From Hymenoscyphus infarciens (Eukaryota; Ascomycota; Leotiomycetes; Helotiales; Helotiaceae): a DNA stretch of 64,000 nucleotides. Position 1 is the first letter of the stretch. Each line of letters starts with the position of its first letter. The notes under the pieces are model-generated. The model was given only the letters and a program-made list of their open reading frames with translations. It searched no databases and had not been told where the DNA came from. Where the stretch lies: positions 97,966-161,965 of the forward strand of contig LLCB01000122.1 of the NCBI GenBank assembly GCA_001414345.1, in the 5' to 3' direction. Below, in pieces: positions 35,808 through 46,175 of the stretch. The position numbers and the translations under genes were made by a program.

Positions 35808-36654
35808 CTCGACGGTTGTGTCGATCGTGAAGGTGGCGGTTGGAGGGGTGGTTGATGGAGAGGAGGGGATGCTTAAAATGAGAAGACGAGGCCGAGAGAC
35901 GCACAGCGAGTGGTGTGGCGGAGCTTCAAGATTCACCCGCGCCAGGGGACTCGTCTCGGTAGCTGGAGAAGTTATTCGCGCCTTCAAGGCTTTTGGTATG
36001 GTGGGAGGGAATCGATGCCGTGTGCCTCCAAGACGCGAATAGGTCGCAAGATCAGGAGGGGATGTAAAGGATCAAGCAGCCGTTCCGTGACGCCTGCAGA
36101 GAAAGAAACGAAGGTCGATAGCAGACGAGCGCTCTCATGTAAGGTCGCAGTGTTTTGCGAAACAAAAGAGGATGAGGTTGTAATTTGGATTTATAGATCT
36201 CAAGATGGTTCAGTTCGCAATGTATGAGTAGACCAGGCTACTGCTGCCTCAGGCCGTTCTTGTCATGTTAATCCCTGCAGCCCAAGGCAGCGCAGCAACA
36301 ACCTGGATTCATTCACCAAAGAAGTGACTCGGAATTTTTTGACACTACAAGAAAGATTTATTAATGGCCTATTTGCTTGATCAAATAAGTTGCTTTCATA
36401 GTTCATTTCACAAATTCCTTGTATTGGGGGGCATGAAAGAACTACGCTTGTGATTAAGGTTGAAAATAGTCTAGTTGAAATGGTACATGTATTGATATAC
36501 ATTATTCGTTATTGCTTTATGTTGCACACATATGAATCGAGGTGATCTACCGATTTATTGATATCCCAACGCCTTTCCTCTAGATAGCTAGAATTTTCCC
36601 TTGTTTAGACAAAAACTGAAAAGCCCTTTCAACTCCATCGAGGGATTTGCCTTA
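35808..36654. other. Intergenic between cullin and SRF1-like genes
   Basis: Holds the cullin promoter and leader and the 3' UTR of the next minus-strand gene. No other gene recognised. Confidence 0.5.
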
Positions 36655-38082
36655 TCATTCTGCATCCTCCCTTCCTCCAACTCTCTCCACAAGCCTGTAT
36701 ATTCTGTCAGAAAAATTGGTACTTGTACTGTCAAAGATTAAATCTTACCGGAATATGCTGACCGAAAATGTCATGCTCCAGGCAATAAGCGCCACCATCA
36801 ATATCCCACACAGGGCATTGATTCGGCGACATAAGAGATTATTATTGTGCCCATTCTTGTCCAGTGTGCAGCTTCCATCAGCATCGGTCAAAGCTGCAAA
36901 TGCCAAGGACAAATTGGCGGATTCGAAAATAATGAAAAATAGGTCTAGTAAAACAAGTCGAATTTTTGCCTTTGGTGAACGTAGCCCCAAAGGTTTTCCG
37001 GTGTATTCGTCCCATGTGACGTAAATGATGTAGGGAATGGCCACTACATCAACAACTACAGCCATCGTTGTAGAGGGGTTTTGAGGAAAATTGTATTTGT
37101 TAGAAAGTGAGTGAGCGGAAGCCGCAAGGCCAAGAGCAATGATGGACGTGATAAGCACAGTCAGTCTAAACATTAAGGGAATTAAAGGGTGCATAAGAAG
37201 TGTATGCTGAACAAATTAGCGGTGGATAAGAAGTGGTTACTCTAATACGTACCTGCCAGCGCTGGAAAAAGGAACGACGTTGCTTTTTGCTCTGGAGGAA
37301 GCCTCCTGCTTTCTCGGGATCGTTGGCTCTATCCAAGTCACCTCTCCACGGCCGATCGTAACCAGGGGTTTGCTGATTCAAAAATTCGAAGGTCACTCGT
37401 GTGCGGTCCTCGTTCGGACCAGGACCATACATGGAAGATTTGACAAACGATCTCCAGGGAGAATGTTTTGGAACTACACCTGACTGGAGGATTACTGGCT
37501 CCCCATCTCTAGCATGATCCCATTTTCGTCCCCTCGCAGGCTCTTTAGACCCAAAGAATCCTGTTTCTGGCTTCTTTTCGCTGAGTTTTGAGGACTCATT
37601 ATATGAATCTACGTATCCGTCCGTGGAGATACGCCTGGATGTTTGAGATGGCGCGTTGTTGTGTTGCGCGTTATGGGCTCGAGGCAATGGAGCCAGAAGT
37701 CTTGACGTGTGGTGTTGCTCCCTAACGATTTCGTCGTCGTCTTCGCAAGAATCCAACCAAGCTATTCCACATCAATATGATTCCTGGCGCAACGAATATT
37801 TCACATACGTGGTACGGTCCTTACGAAACCCTGAGTCGAATGGCTCGCGGCCTGAGTGCCTGCTGAACTCGCGGTGTGGCGTGAGACGGTGGAGGATTTG
37901 GGATTATTATTATTTGAAAGTTGCCGCAATCGCTTCATGGTGGCATCGCTGGACAAGGACGAGCCAGATGGTCGGCGTTGGGTCGCAGAGAGGAAACCAT
38001 TTTGAACTTGAACGTGAGAGTTAGGGTCGAGCTGCGTTCCCTGGCGCGAGTCCAGGCGGTCTGGAATGTTTGACGATGCCAT
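36655..38082 (-). CDS. SRF1: SRF1-like regulator of phospholipase D, polytopic membrane protein
   Basis: Matches what I know of fungal Srf1, a regulator of phospholipase D Spo14. Four exons: 38082-37809, 37761-37253, 37206-36749 and 36694-36655; introns of 47, 46 and 54 bp are GT-AG and the phases fit, giving 426 aa. The N-terminal 240 residues are polar and disordered with RTVPPWLDS at the first junction and the conserved WRSFVKSSMYGPGPNE and QQTPGYDRPWRGDLD. The C-terminal third carries about four membrane segments (PLMFRLTVLITSIIALGLA, TMAVVVDVVAIPYIIYVTW, RLVLLDLFFIIFESANLSLA, ALCGILMVALIAWSMTF) around the highly conserved WDEYTGKPLGLRSPKAK. The last exon adds a short FRLVERVGG tail; without splicing, translation would stop just inside that intron. 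Confidence 0.85.
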
Positions 38083-38816
38083 GGATGAGGCAGGGAATGG
38101 GCGTTGGAGGGAACGAATGTGAGGAGGTTGGCGCCACGCCTAATGCACGCGAGCTGCGAAGCTACAGAGGCAGAGAGGCAGGTCAATGGCAATGAAGCGC
38201 TCATAGAAATGCATGACAGCGCAGACCTAGGCAACGAACGCTCTAGATAATATGGCGGGGAAGAAATACATGGTGTTGTAAGGACCGAATTTAGAAGGCG
38301 ACGTCAACCTTGGAAGAATCCGATGGCTGGATTGAACGTGGTGGTGGATCTCCTGTACGGAGTACATTCAGCAGGGGCTGTCCAGCCATTCCTTTTATGG
38401 GTATGTTGGACCGTACTTGCGATGAGAGTAGGAAAGCGGCACCGACGGTATTTCAGTCCTTAGTTTATCTACAAGTCATTACTGTTTGAGATTCAACGTA
38501 AAATATATATAGTTGGAGAACAAGAAAGGTTCCGCTGAAACAAAACAAAAAATTGACTAAAGTTTCTAAGGTAACGGTTGTGACTTGACCTCTATCTTGA
38601 TATTCCATGCCGCTTTCCTTGCCTCGCAAAAGCCAGTGCGTCATTGCTTTGCGCAGCCAGGAGCGTTTCGCAGAAATAATTTGTCCCACCAACTTTAAAG
38701 AGCTTCCACCCCTAATATCCACGCCATCAAAAGTCGCCTTCACTTCCCCCTTCCTCGGGAATGAATTGACTTCAAACTCCTGCTTAAGACACCGCCAACG
38801 CGGTCGTCCAGATACT
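38083..38816. other. Divergent intergenic region SRF1-like / Mit_KHE1
   Basis: 734 bp between two diverging starts. No specific site recognised. Confidence 0.5.
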
Positions 38817-39701
38817 ATGCGACTCTTCCTCCTCCCCATTTCCACGCGGCGAGCGCTCATATATTGCCAACGATTGAACATCGCCACAGCAGAGAAACAG
38901 AGTTGGATTGATAAGGGGACAACAAAAGCTGCACAGTTATGGGCAGGCTGGGAGAAGAAGGAGAGCGGGTGGCAGAAGAAGGTGGTGGATTATGGAAACC
39001 AAGCTCTGAAGCGCATACCATTTGAGGAATGGGGTTTGAAGTCAATACCTCCATTATCCGCCAGAAAAAAGGAAGAAGAGCTTTCTGGAAAAGAAAAGGT
39101 CGAAGTCTTCTTCCCGTCAACAGTCCTACCAGAGGAGAGCATATTAGAAGTTTTGAGGAAACTGGGAACAGAGCGCCAAAGCTTGCACAAGAAGCGGATG
39201 ATATGGAGTTTCATTGGGATGCCAATATCTGCGCCTGTTGCAATCATCCCAATGCAAGTATAGTTTTTTTCGAAGCCGTTGCGATACTCACTAACAGCTT
39301 TTAGCATCCCAAATCTACCCTTCTTCTACCTCGTTTTCCGGGCGTGGTCGCATTGGAGAGCCTTGTCGGGCTCCAAGCACATCGAATTTCTTCTGCAAAA
39401 CAAGCTCATCACACCAAAGCCCTCCAAAATACTAGATTTAATCTACACGAATGGGAACCAGCCATTTGGGGCAACGTTGGAGGAACAGACCAAACAATTG
39501 CCACATCCAGAATCAAATGAGGAGAGGACGATCATTCACAAGTTGGAGGGAAAACAAATCGCGGAGGCACTCGGTATGCCTGAACTGGATATTGAACTCG
39601 ATCGAGCGATTTGGCAGGTAGGAAAGTCAATACAAGCCGAGAAGAAAGTAAAAGACGAGAAAGCATTAGAAAAGGCAAAGGAAGGGGAGAAGAAGGAGTA
39701 A
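38817..39701 (+). CDS. Mitochondrial K+/H+ exchange-related protein (Mit_KHE1 family)
   Basis: Resembles the fungal mitochondrial K+-H+ exchange-related family (yeast YDL183C type). Exon 1 is 38817-39253 and exon 2 is 39305-39701. The reading frames join only if the intron starts with GC (GCAAGT, 39254), a GC-AG intron of 51 bp with CTAAC near its end; this gives 277 aa. MRLFLLPISTRRALIYCQR is a matrix-targeting type N-terminus. Family blocks: WIDKGTTKAAQLWAGWEKK, ALKRIPFEEWGLKSIPPL, VFFPSTVLPEESI, a hydrophobic segment WSFIGMPISAPVAIIPII, and IPNLPFFYLVFRAWSHWRALSG. The C-terminus is a charged helix. The frame is open upstream to 38607, but that part overlaps promoter and lacks a targeting signal. 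Confidence 0.86.
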
Positions 39702-40424
39702 CTTGGTCTGTAGATTTGGGGTTGTAAACCACTTGCTTTATTGTGTATATTAGGGAAGGCAACTTGTAAAACAGACTCGGCTCTTGTATACAGAACTCAT
39801 GAATGAAAAATATCGTTAAATTAGTAATCACAGAACACGCACTGAACTTAGTAAGTGGCTTGACGAAATTAGCACACCGAGTCTTGATTGTCTAGACAAC
39901 TGGCACAGTTAAATAGATTGCATCTAAATCTGACACACTTAGCCATATTGTGCCTCCCCCAGGCTGCTAGACGATATATATATAGCTTTAAGTTGCCTCT
40001 CTGAAAGCTTCCGCTTCTAGATCACGAAGCTAGGTCTACGGGTAACGGGAGCCCCCATGAAGCTTGTACAACACCAATTCTGAGCTGTTCACCGATTCAT
40101 AAAATCATGAATGGAGACTTTGTGTAACGGCTAATATCCAGATTTCAGAAGGAAAAATTTCAGGGGTGTGTGGGTTCTCAAGTGTTTCGGATCTCCAGGT
40201 CTGATAGCGATAGCACCCTCAGTTATGCTTATTTCCAGGGTAAAATCGTAGGTAGTTTGAGGCATGCGAAAATAGAACACTCTCCAACCTTGAACGACCA
40301 ATCCCCCACGCGCTCGCTCCTCTTTCAAAGGATGCTTCCGAGCCTCCAAGAAGACAGCTATCCAACAAATACCATCCCCATCAAACCCGAATCCGAGCGG
40401 TCGCCTCATCCATCTATAGATGCA
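39702..40424. other. Intergenic, promoter side of the first DUF3716-like gene
   Basis: No gene seen. Frame-compatible ATGs at 40170 and 40332 could extend the next gene into this region. Confidence 0.5.
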
Positions 40425-41602
40425 ATGTCTCCCCCCGGTGGCCTAGTACTACAACCCCTGGTTAACGAATTGCTGGCTCAGATTCACAACCCCTCCTCCC
40501 AGAACCGCCTCGAATCGCCCGAGCCTCTCGAGGAAGAGATGAATTTCAATCAGAATCAATACTCCACCCCGATCAGTCAACCTGCGCCGCAGCGCGCGCC
40601 GAAATCTCGACAGAAACCGCAGTCGCTCACGATGGAGGAACGCTTACAGATGATGCCGGAGAAGCGTCCATTGCCCTGGAGAGCTGGCGTAGAACCGGGC
40701 GCAGAAAACGAGACTGGAGGAGACTCTCGCAGGAAACAAATTAGATTTGGATGTCTTCTTGCGACGCGTGGAGAGGTTCAAACTACGCCTTGCAATAGTT
40801 GCGCCAACGGCCGAGGGAAATTCGAGCTCTGTGTCGCGTTGGAGGGATTCTTCAAGGGTGCATGTGCGAGCTGTCAGCTTAGCGGACGACCGAATCGATG
40901 TAGTATCAAGGTACAGGATGGTAAGTTGGTCTTCACATCAATTGATGGTCTACACTAACTCTTGCTATAGACAATCCGGAAAGCTCGCCAGTCAACACAC
41001 CTGGCGGGGGAGGAGGAGTATCCCTCGTCAATAATCAAGAAATGCAAGGTCAACAACCTACGAGCGAAGGTCCAAAACCCAAAAAACGAAAGAAGGAGAA
41101 AGATACGGTCCCGGAATGGGAAAGTCAACGGCCCCAATGGGAACAAGAACTGGGAAATTCGCATGCTCGACAACAAATGAAGGACATTGTGCAGAGACCC
41201 TGGGCTACCGTCAATCCACAGATGCCTGTGCCCAACCAACAAATGATGATGAATGGAGTCAATGGAGGAATGAGGAGTGCTGGTCCTGACGGTGGAGACC
41301 GGGCTCCTCCACTGAGCTGGGCAACTGTAAACCAGCAAGCCTCACCGGGCTCCGGCAACCAGATGTTTGGCAATGGCAACACGGGGGAGAGCAATGGCTC
41401 GAATTATCGAATGAGCCTCGAGCAAGGTGGACGAGAGGATACGGTGGTGGCTAATGAGGAAGGGTCGGCAGTGTTGATCGACACGCTGCCAAAACACAAA
41501 CAGAGACAGGTATATGGATTAGTGAGTGGCTTGCAAGGTGGCATTGATCACCTCCAGCGCGAGCTCAATAGTCTTCGGAGAGCGCTGGGAATTGAAGAAT
41601 GA
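40425..41602 (+). CDS. DUF3716-like cysteine-rich protein, copy 1 of a tandem pair
   Basis: Two exons, 40425-40920 and 40971-41602 (50-bp GT-AG intron, CTAAC branch), 375 aa from this start; in-frame ATGs at 40332 and 40170 are possible. A compact cysteine domain (PCNSCANGRGKFELC, then GACASC and RCSIK) has the spacing CxxC...C...CxxC...C and resembles the fungal DUF3716 domain, probably zinc-binding (inferred). It is preceded by RPLPWRAG and IRFGCLLATRGEV. After the intron comes a basic KPKKRKKEKD stretch that could be a nuclear signal, then a Gln/Gly/Asn-rich linker. The end is a helical block, LPKHKQRQVYGLVSGLQG with LQRELNSLRRALGIEE. The next gene downstream has the same architecture, 382 bp away on the same strand. 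Function unknown. Confidence 0.84.
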
Positions 41603-41984
41603 GAAACTTATGGGATTATAATAGGTCAATGATTTCGGGAACGCGGATTACGGCGATACGGAAGCAGGTGTTTTTAGGGTTGGGAAACTGTAATAGAATA
41701 TGATAAACGAATTGTACAATTAGAAGGTACAGTCTGCTGGCCAGTCCGGTGAAGAGGGATTTTTAAAACGGGGTTCTTCGAAAAGGGTCGAAAGCTCGAG
41801 GGTCATGCTTGAAGGGTCATGGTTAGCCCAGTACCTAGGTACCTAAGGTATTCTTCCAGAAGGTCTTGGGAAATTTGGGGGAAGGAACCTCCCCCGCGAT
41901 AACGATAAACCTTCATGGCTGCTTGGTCTGGGCGCTTTCCACTTCGACCTACCTACCTATGCATCACCACCATCTTTTCTCAGA
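41603..41984. other. Intergenic between the paralogues
   Basis: 382 bp with the terminator of copy 1 and promoter of copy 2. Contains CCTAGGTACCTAAGGTA and a CTACCTACCTA string; no gene seen. Confidence 0.55.
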
Positions 41985-43165
41985 ATGGCTGGGGAAAATG
42001 CGGCTCAGCAGAACCTGTATCAGTATCAATTGAGTGGTTCGAGTGCTCCGCCAAATCCCCCAGGTCCTAGTGTTGCGACTGGAAGTGGTCCTCCAGAACG
42101 CGCTCAGAAATCCACTAGCCAAATCCCATTCTTAGAACGTTTGCGCCAACTACCAGAAGTCCGCCCAATTCCATGGCGTCCGGGTCAAGAATTACCTCGA
42201 GAGAAGGCAGTTGACAGTCCCCGCGTTCAGCAAAGAGGCGCCATCCTCTTGTCAACCAGAGGCAATGTCGTCGAAAATCCATGTAGCCATTGCGCCGGAG
42301 GCTTTGGTCGCTTTGCGCAATGTATAACCATGGATCCGTGGTTCCAAGGAGCCTGTTCGACATGCATTTTTACCTCGAAGGGTAACAAATGTAGTTTGCG
42401 ATTTCAAACTTCAGGTATGTACGCGTTGACAATGGTCGGAAAGCCGTGCTAATGAAAATGCAAGCAGGGACCGCGGACGGAAGGGCTCTTCGATATCATT
42501 CCTCCAATCCCGAAATGCTCCAGTCATTTATGACTTCTCAGCCTGTCGCCGAATCAGCAAAGCCCGCGAGAAAGAGAAAGAGGACGTCGGAGCCTGCAAA
42601 GGCGCAACGTGCTGTTCCTGCATCAACTTCGGAATCGAATTGGCAGCACCAGCAGCAGCAGAGGTCTCCTGATATGGATACACTCATGCAAGCCGAAATC
42701 GCGAGGGACGAGCCTTCCATACCACATACTCCAGGACCTCAAGGGGGGAAGAGACAGAAACAAGAGTCAGTTATATCGCAAGAAGCTATGACCAGAGGAG
42801 GAAACCCAATTCCTACGGAGGTCCCGATTCGAGAAACACAACCACCACAACAAGCTTGGACCGCAGCAAATAATCCTCCTCCTCCCAATCCAACAGCTTC
42901 TCAGCCTATCAATTACATTCGACAGATGTACCAACCCCCTATGCAAAGCGCTCCCCCTCCAGCTGCACCGCCTCAGCCAGCCCCACCACCAAATGTCCGA
43001 CAATCCTCTTCGATGCCTCTCGATAATCTACCCAGGGCGAAACAGATACACGTCCTAGACCTTCTGAGTGGTCTCCAAGGAAACATCAACAATCTGCAAA
43101 GCCAATTGAATGTCCTCAAACAGGCATTGGGAATCGATCTAGATGATTCGGGTTCCACGCACTAA
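41985..43165 (+). CDS. DUF3716-like cysteine-rich protein, copy 2 of a tandem pair
   Basis: Two exons, 41985-42414 and 42468-43165 (53-bp intron, GTATGT...GCTAAT...CAG), 375 aa. Like its neighbour it has RPIPWRPGQ, GAILLSTRGNV, and the cysteine module PCSHCAGGFGRFAQC, GACSTC, KCSLR, with an intron at the same place just after the module. A basic patch KPARKRKRTSEP follows, then a Gln/Pro-rich disordered region with poly-Pro strings. The end is LPRAKQIHVLDLLSGLQG, NINNLQSQLNVLKQALGI, aligning with copy 1. A shared intron position plus shared N- and C-terminal modules shows tandem duplication, with the linkers diverged beyond recognition. A chromatin or transcription role would fit but is speculation. 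Confidence 0.88.
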
Positions 43166-43937
43166 CTAATCTCTCATGTATAAAGTCTCCTTTCTCTTCT
43201 TTTCTCTCGTTGAGCTGTATACCAAAATTCCTTTTAATTGTTATGAATAGGAGATGAGATGGGCAAAAGTTATTGTCTTTATATGGCAATGCTGCCCGGA
43301 TTGGTGTTTGATTACTTGGGAAACCTTCTAACTTTTTTTTACTGGAGGAGAAATTAACAATCCAGTCCCTCGATACGGAAGAGGGATGATGGAGATAGTG
43401 TATAATGGTGTTGTATAATGTTGTATTTTAATTTTAATCTAATTCCTCACCTTTTTGTGCTTGTTTTTCGAGTTATGGCAGTGTTAATTGGTACTTGATG
43501 TTCTCTGAGCTTCGGGGCGATTAGAAGTGTTTTGCGGAGGGTAGATTTATATAGACTTGGTCTTTTTGTCTCTTAATATCAAAGCCTTCTTAGTCTATAT
43601 ACATCTATCACCTTGGTGGAGACTATCTATCTCAGCCTGACTTTCAAGCTCCGACAAGCTTCACCAAGCAACCACTCAGGTTCAGGTTTCCGGCTACTTC
43701 CTCACACTATACAATGACTTTGACAAAGTCTTGACGTCCTTCATTGTATATCATTTTCACAAGTTCAAGCTCCCCGCAACGGTACACCACACCATCAAGA
43801 TCCGTGCCTCAACGGTGCGACGCCAAATGGAAGCAGGACCTGAACGGACCACCACACACACCACATGCAACCACTTACTGCCGAACGGCAACGGCTTGCA
43901 GAAATTCGCATTTTAGCGTCGAGGCCGAATCTTATCC

Positions 43938-43986
43938 GGTTGGCGGTTGGCGGTTGGCGGTTGGCGGTTGGCGGTTGGCGGTTGGC
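43938..43986. repeat. (GGTTGGC)7 perfect 7-mer tandem repeat
   Basis: Seven exact copies of GGTTGGC (49 bp). The GG pairs every few bases could support G-quadruplex formation; that is inference. Confidence 0.95.
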
Positions 43987-44492
43987 GATGGGGGATAAAA
44001 GCGGCAGTAAATACACAAGTACCTACTCTGTCCTTGTCATTTCTAACTTTGGGTTAATACTCCGAAGAAAGTTAGAACCAGACGGGAAGAGCTAAGTACC
44101 ATATTGCTAGCCGCTTTTAGTGACCATGGGCGCGCACCTCAGGCGTCCATCAATCGTCTCTCGTTTTTGATGACGGCAAGAAGATATGCACGCTAAATTC
44201 CCTGAATGAGACATAGACTACCTCCGTAGTACCTACATCCATCTTCAGAGGGAGATGAGCCGGAGCTGCTGCAGACTTGGCAGGACCCTGGCCCTGCATT
44301 AGCTTCAACGTTTTTACTAAGTACTACGGAGTACTGTAGTTCCTCTCCTCCGAAAAAATACTTTTTTGCGACGAGATGAGGGGGGGTTTCGTTGTCGGGG
44401 TGTTGCTTGCGCGTGGTTGGAATGCGTTGAGGGGCAGTGAGTGTATTCGTGTTCTGGACTTGGGTCGTGTTCCGGTTAGATTCAAAAGGAAG

Positions 44493-44522
44493 TACCTGTA
44501 CCTGTACCTGTACCTGTACCTG
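44493..44522. repeat. (TACCTG)5 tandem repeat
   Basis: Five exact TACCTG units followed by one variant TAACTG. Confidence 0.95.
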
Positions 44523-44585
44523 TAACTGTACAGACGTTACTCAGCACTCGACAGTAACTTCCAAGTTGGAATCAAGTCTGGGCAT

Positions 44586-44620
44586 GGCAGGGCAGGGCAG
44601 GGCAGGGCAGGTCAGGTCAG
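44586..44620. repeat. (GGCAG)5(GTCAG)2 tandem repeat
   Basis: Five GGCAG units followed by two GTCAG variants. Confidence 0.95.
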
Positions 44621-44732
44621 GCACATCTTGAGAGGGGAGATGTTGACACGATCGTCCTTATCTGTTGATGCCCATGTCCACTGGAAGATCAACTGAGTTT
44701 ATCCAACACTCCTCGACCCTCGAATTAGGTTA

Positions 44733-44745
44733 GGGGGGGGGGGGG
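44733..44745. repeat. G13 homopolymer
   Basis: Thirteen consecutive G; its length is prone to sequencing error. Confidence 0.9.
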
Positions 44746-46175
44746 CATGCGAAAGTGCATCTGCCCACCAACCGTCCGCCACCTCGTGGCACTCTCGATG
44801 CTTCCCCCCTTGAAATGCGGGCGCTTTCTGTTTTCGGCCCTGTTGTTGATACGAGATCGCTACCTGAAAAGAATACGAGTGAGTGGGGTGATAAGTACCT
44901 ACCTACTACCTACCTACCTGGAGATGGCAACGGAATATGGGAATCTACGACGCGCTGATGACTTCAATTTCTATGCTTACACGTAGTTCTTCTTAGAGGG
45001 GACATTGGTGGTTGCTAGTTTAGCAGAGAAAGGCAGATGGGATTTTGCCAACGGAATTTGACTTTTTGGATGAGAAGCTTGGGGCAATTTCGTCACTCTC
45101 CACTCCACCCCCGACCGCATTTTTGGACCCCTGAGCTAATCAAAGTTGGCGGGTAGGGAAAGCGGCACTGTTGGTTGACACCCGACTGTTGGTGGGTGGA
45201 CGGTACAAAGTAAGGAGATGACGTTTTCCTATGTACAGGATAATATAAACTTCAATTTACTTGAAAGAAAGGTAGTTTCTGAAAAGTGTTTATCCTTTAT
45301 CCTTTACAACTAATCGGCTCCAGTTGCCCCAAAAAGCTACAACAACGACAGCTAGGTATATACTGTCGCCTTCATGGTTTTCAAGTTCCTCGATAAATCT
45401 TGTCCTGACGCCGCTTTTCCTTTCTCCTCCAGAGCTACTGGCCGTTTTTCGAGATCCATTCCAGATCAAGGAACGGAGCTGCCCAGACTGCCATGCCCCA
45501 CTATAATCCACTATAATCCACCAAAATCCACCAGAATCCACTACGGGTGCATTGGTTCGTCCCTGCTCGCAGGTCAGTCGAAATCAGACCAATTACCCGA
45601 CACTCACACTCACACTCACACTTCTTTCTCACTTCCTCGTTTGCAGTGTCACTCTCGTTACTACTTGTATCTCTCTCCCCAGACCGGACCATACGACCTC
45701 TTCCCTAACCTGATCGCCCCTCAGTCGTCAGTCGTCAGTCGTCAACCATCACTTTCGTTCCTCATCACATCACAATCGTTTTTGTTAGACAGCACGCACG
45801 CACACCCCTCGTTCCTCTCATCCCTAAATAAGGTTGTCCCCGCCAACTCCACTATCGTTCAATCACCCACCGTCCCATCATTCACAATCCGGGGCATTTT
45901 ACATGACCGGCTCGTCTTTCTACTAAATCCGCCATCACAACAATTCCTATTCCTCGAAATCTACCTCCTCCCAGTTCTTCTCTGAATTTGGCGATCAACT
46001 ATTCGTTCCTCGTTTTCCCGATTCGAATTCCCATCTTCATCGTCAACATAACTTCAGATGATCCATTGAACCCCGAATCCAGTCACAAAGACGAACCTTT
46101 ACGTCAACGGGTGAAATGGACATGCCAGTAATCTCCATAACTTAGATCCGTGGTTTCTGACTTGAAGTTATAAAT

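Larger units (their letters stand above)
43166..46175. other. 3-kb intergenic region rich in simple repeats, upstream of KRE6-like gene
   Basis: No convincing gene. It carries many short tandem repeats (listed separately), further (CACTCA)n near 45600-45620, (CAGTCGT)n near 45722-45743 and (CCACTATAAT)n-like units near 45497-45541. The right third is C/T-rich and likely the long promoter and leader of the KRE6-like gene. Confidence 0.55.

Noticed and set aside
45374..45985. 203-codon plus-strand frame upstream of the KRE6-like gene
   Set aside because: Built over simple repeats (CACTCA, CAGTCGT, CCACTATAAT) and C/T-rich leader; no protein character.
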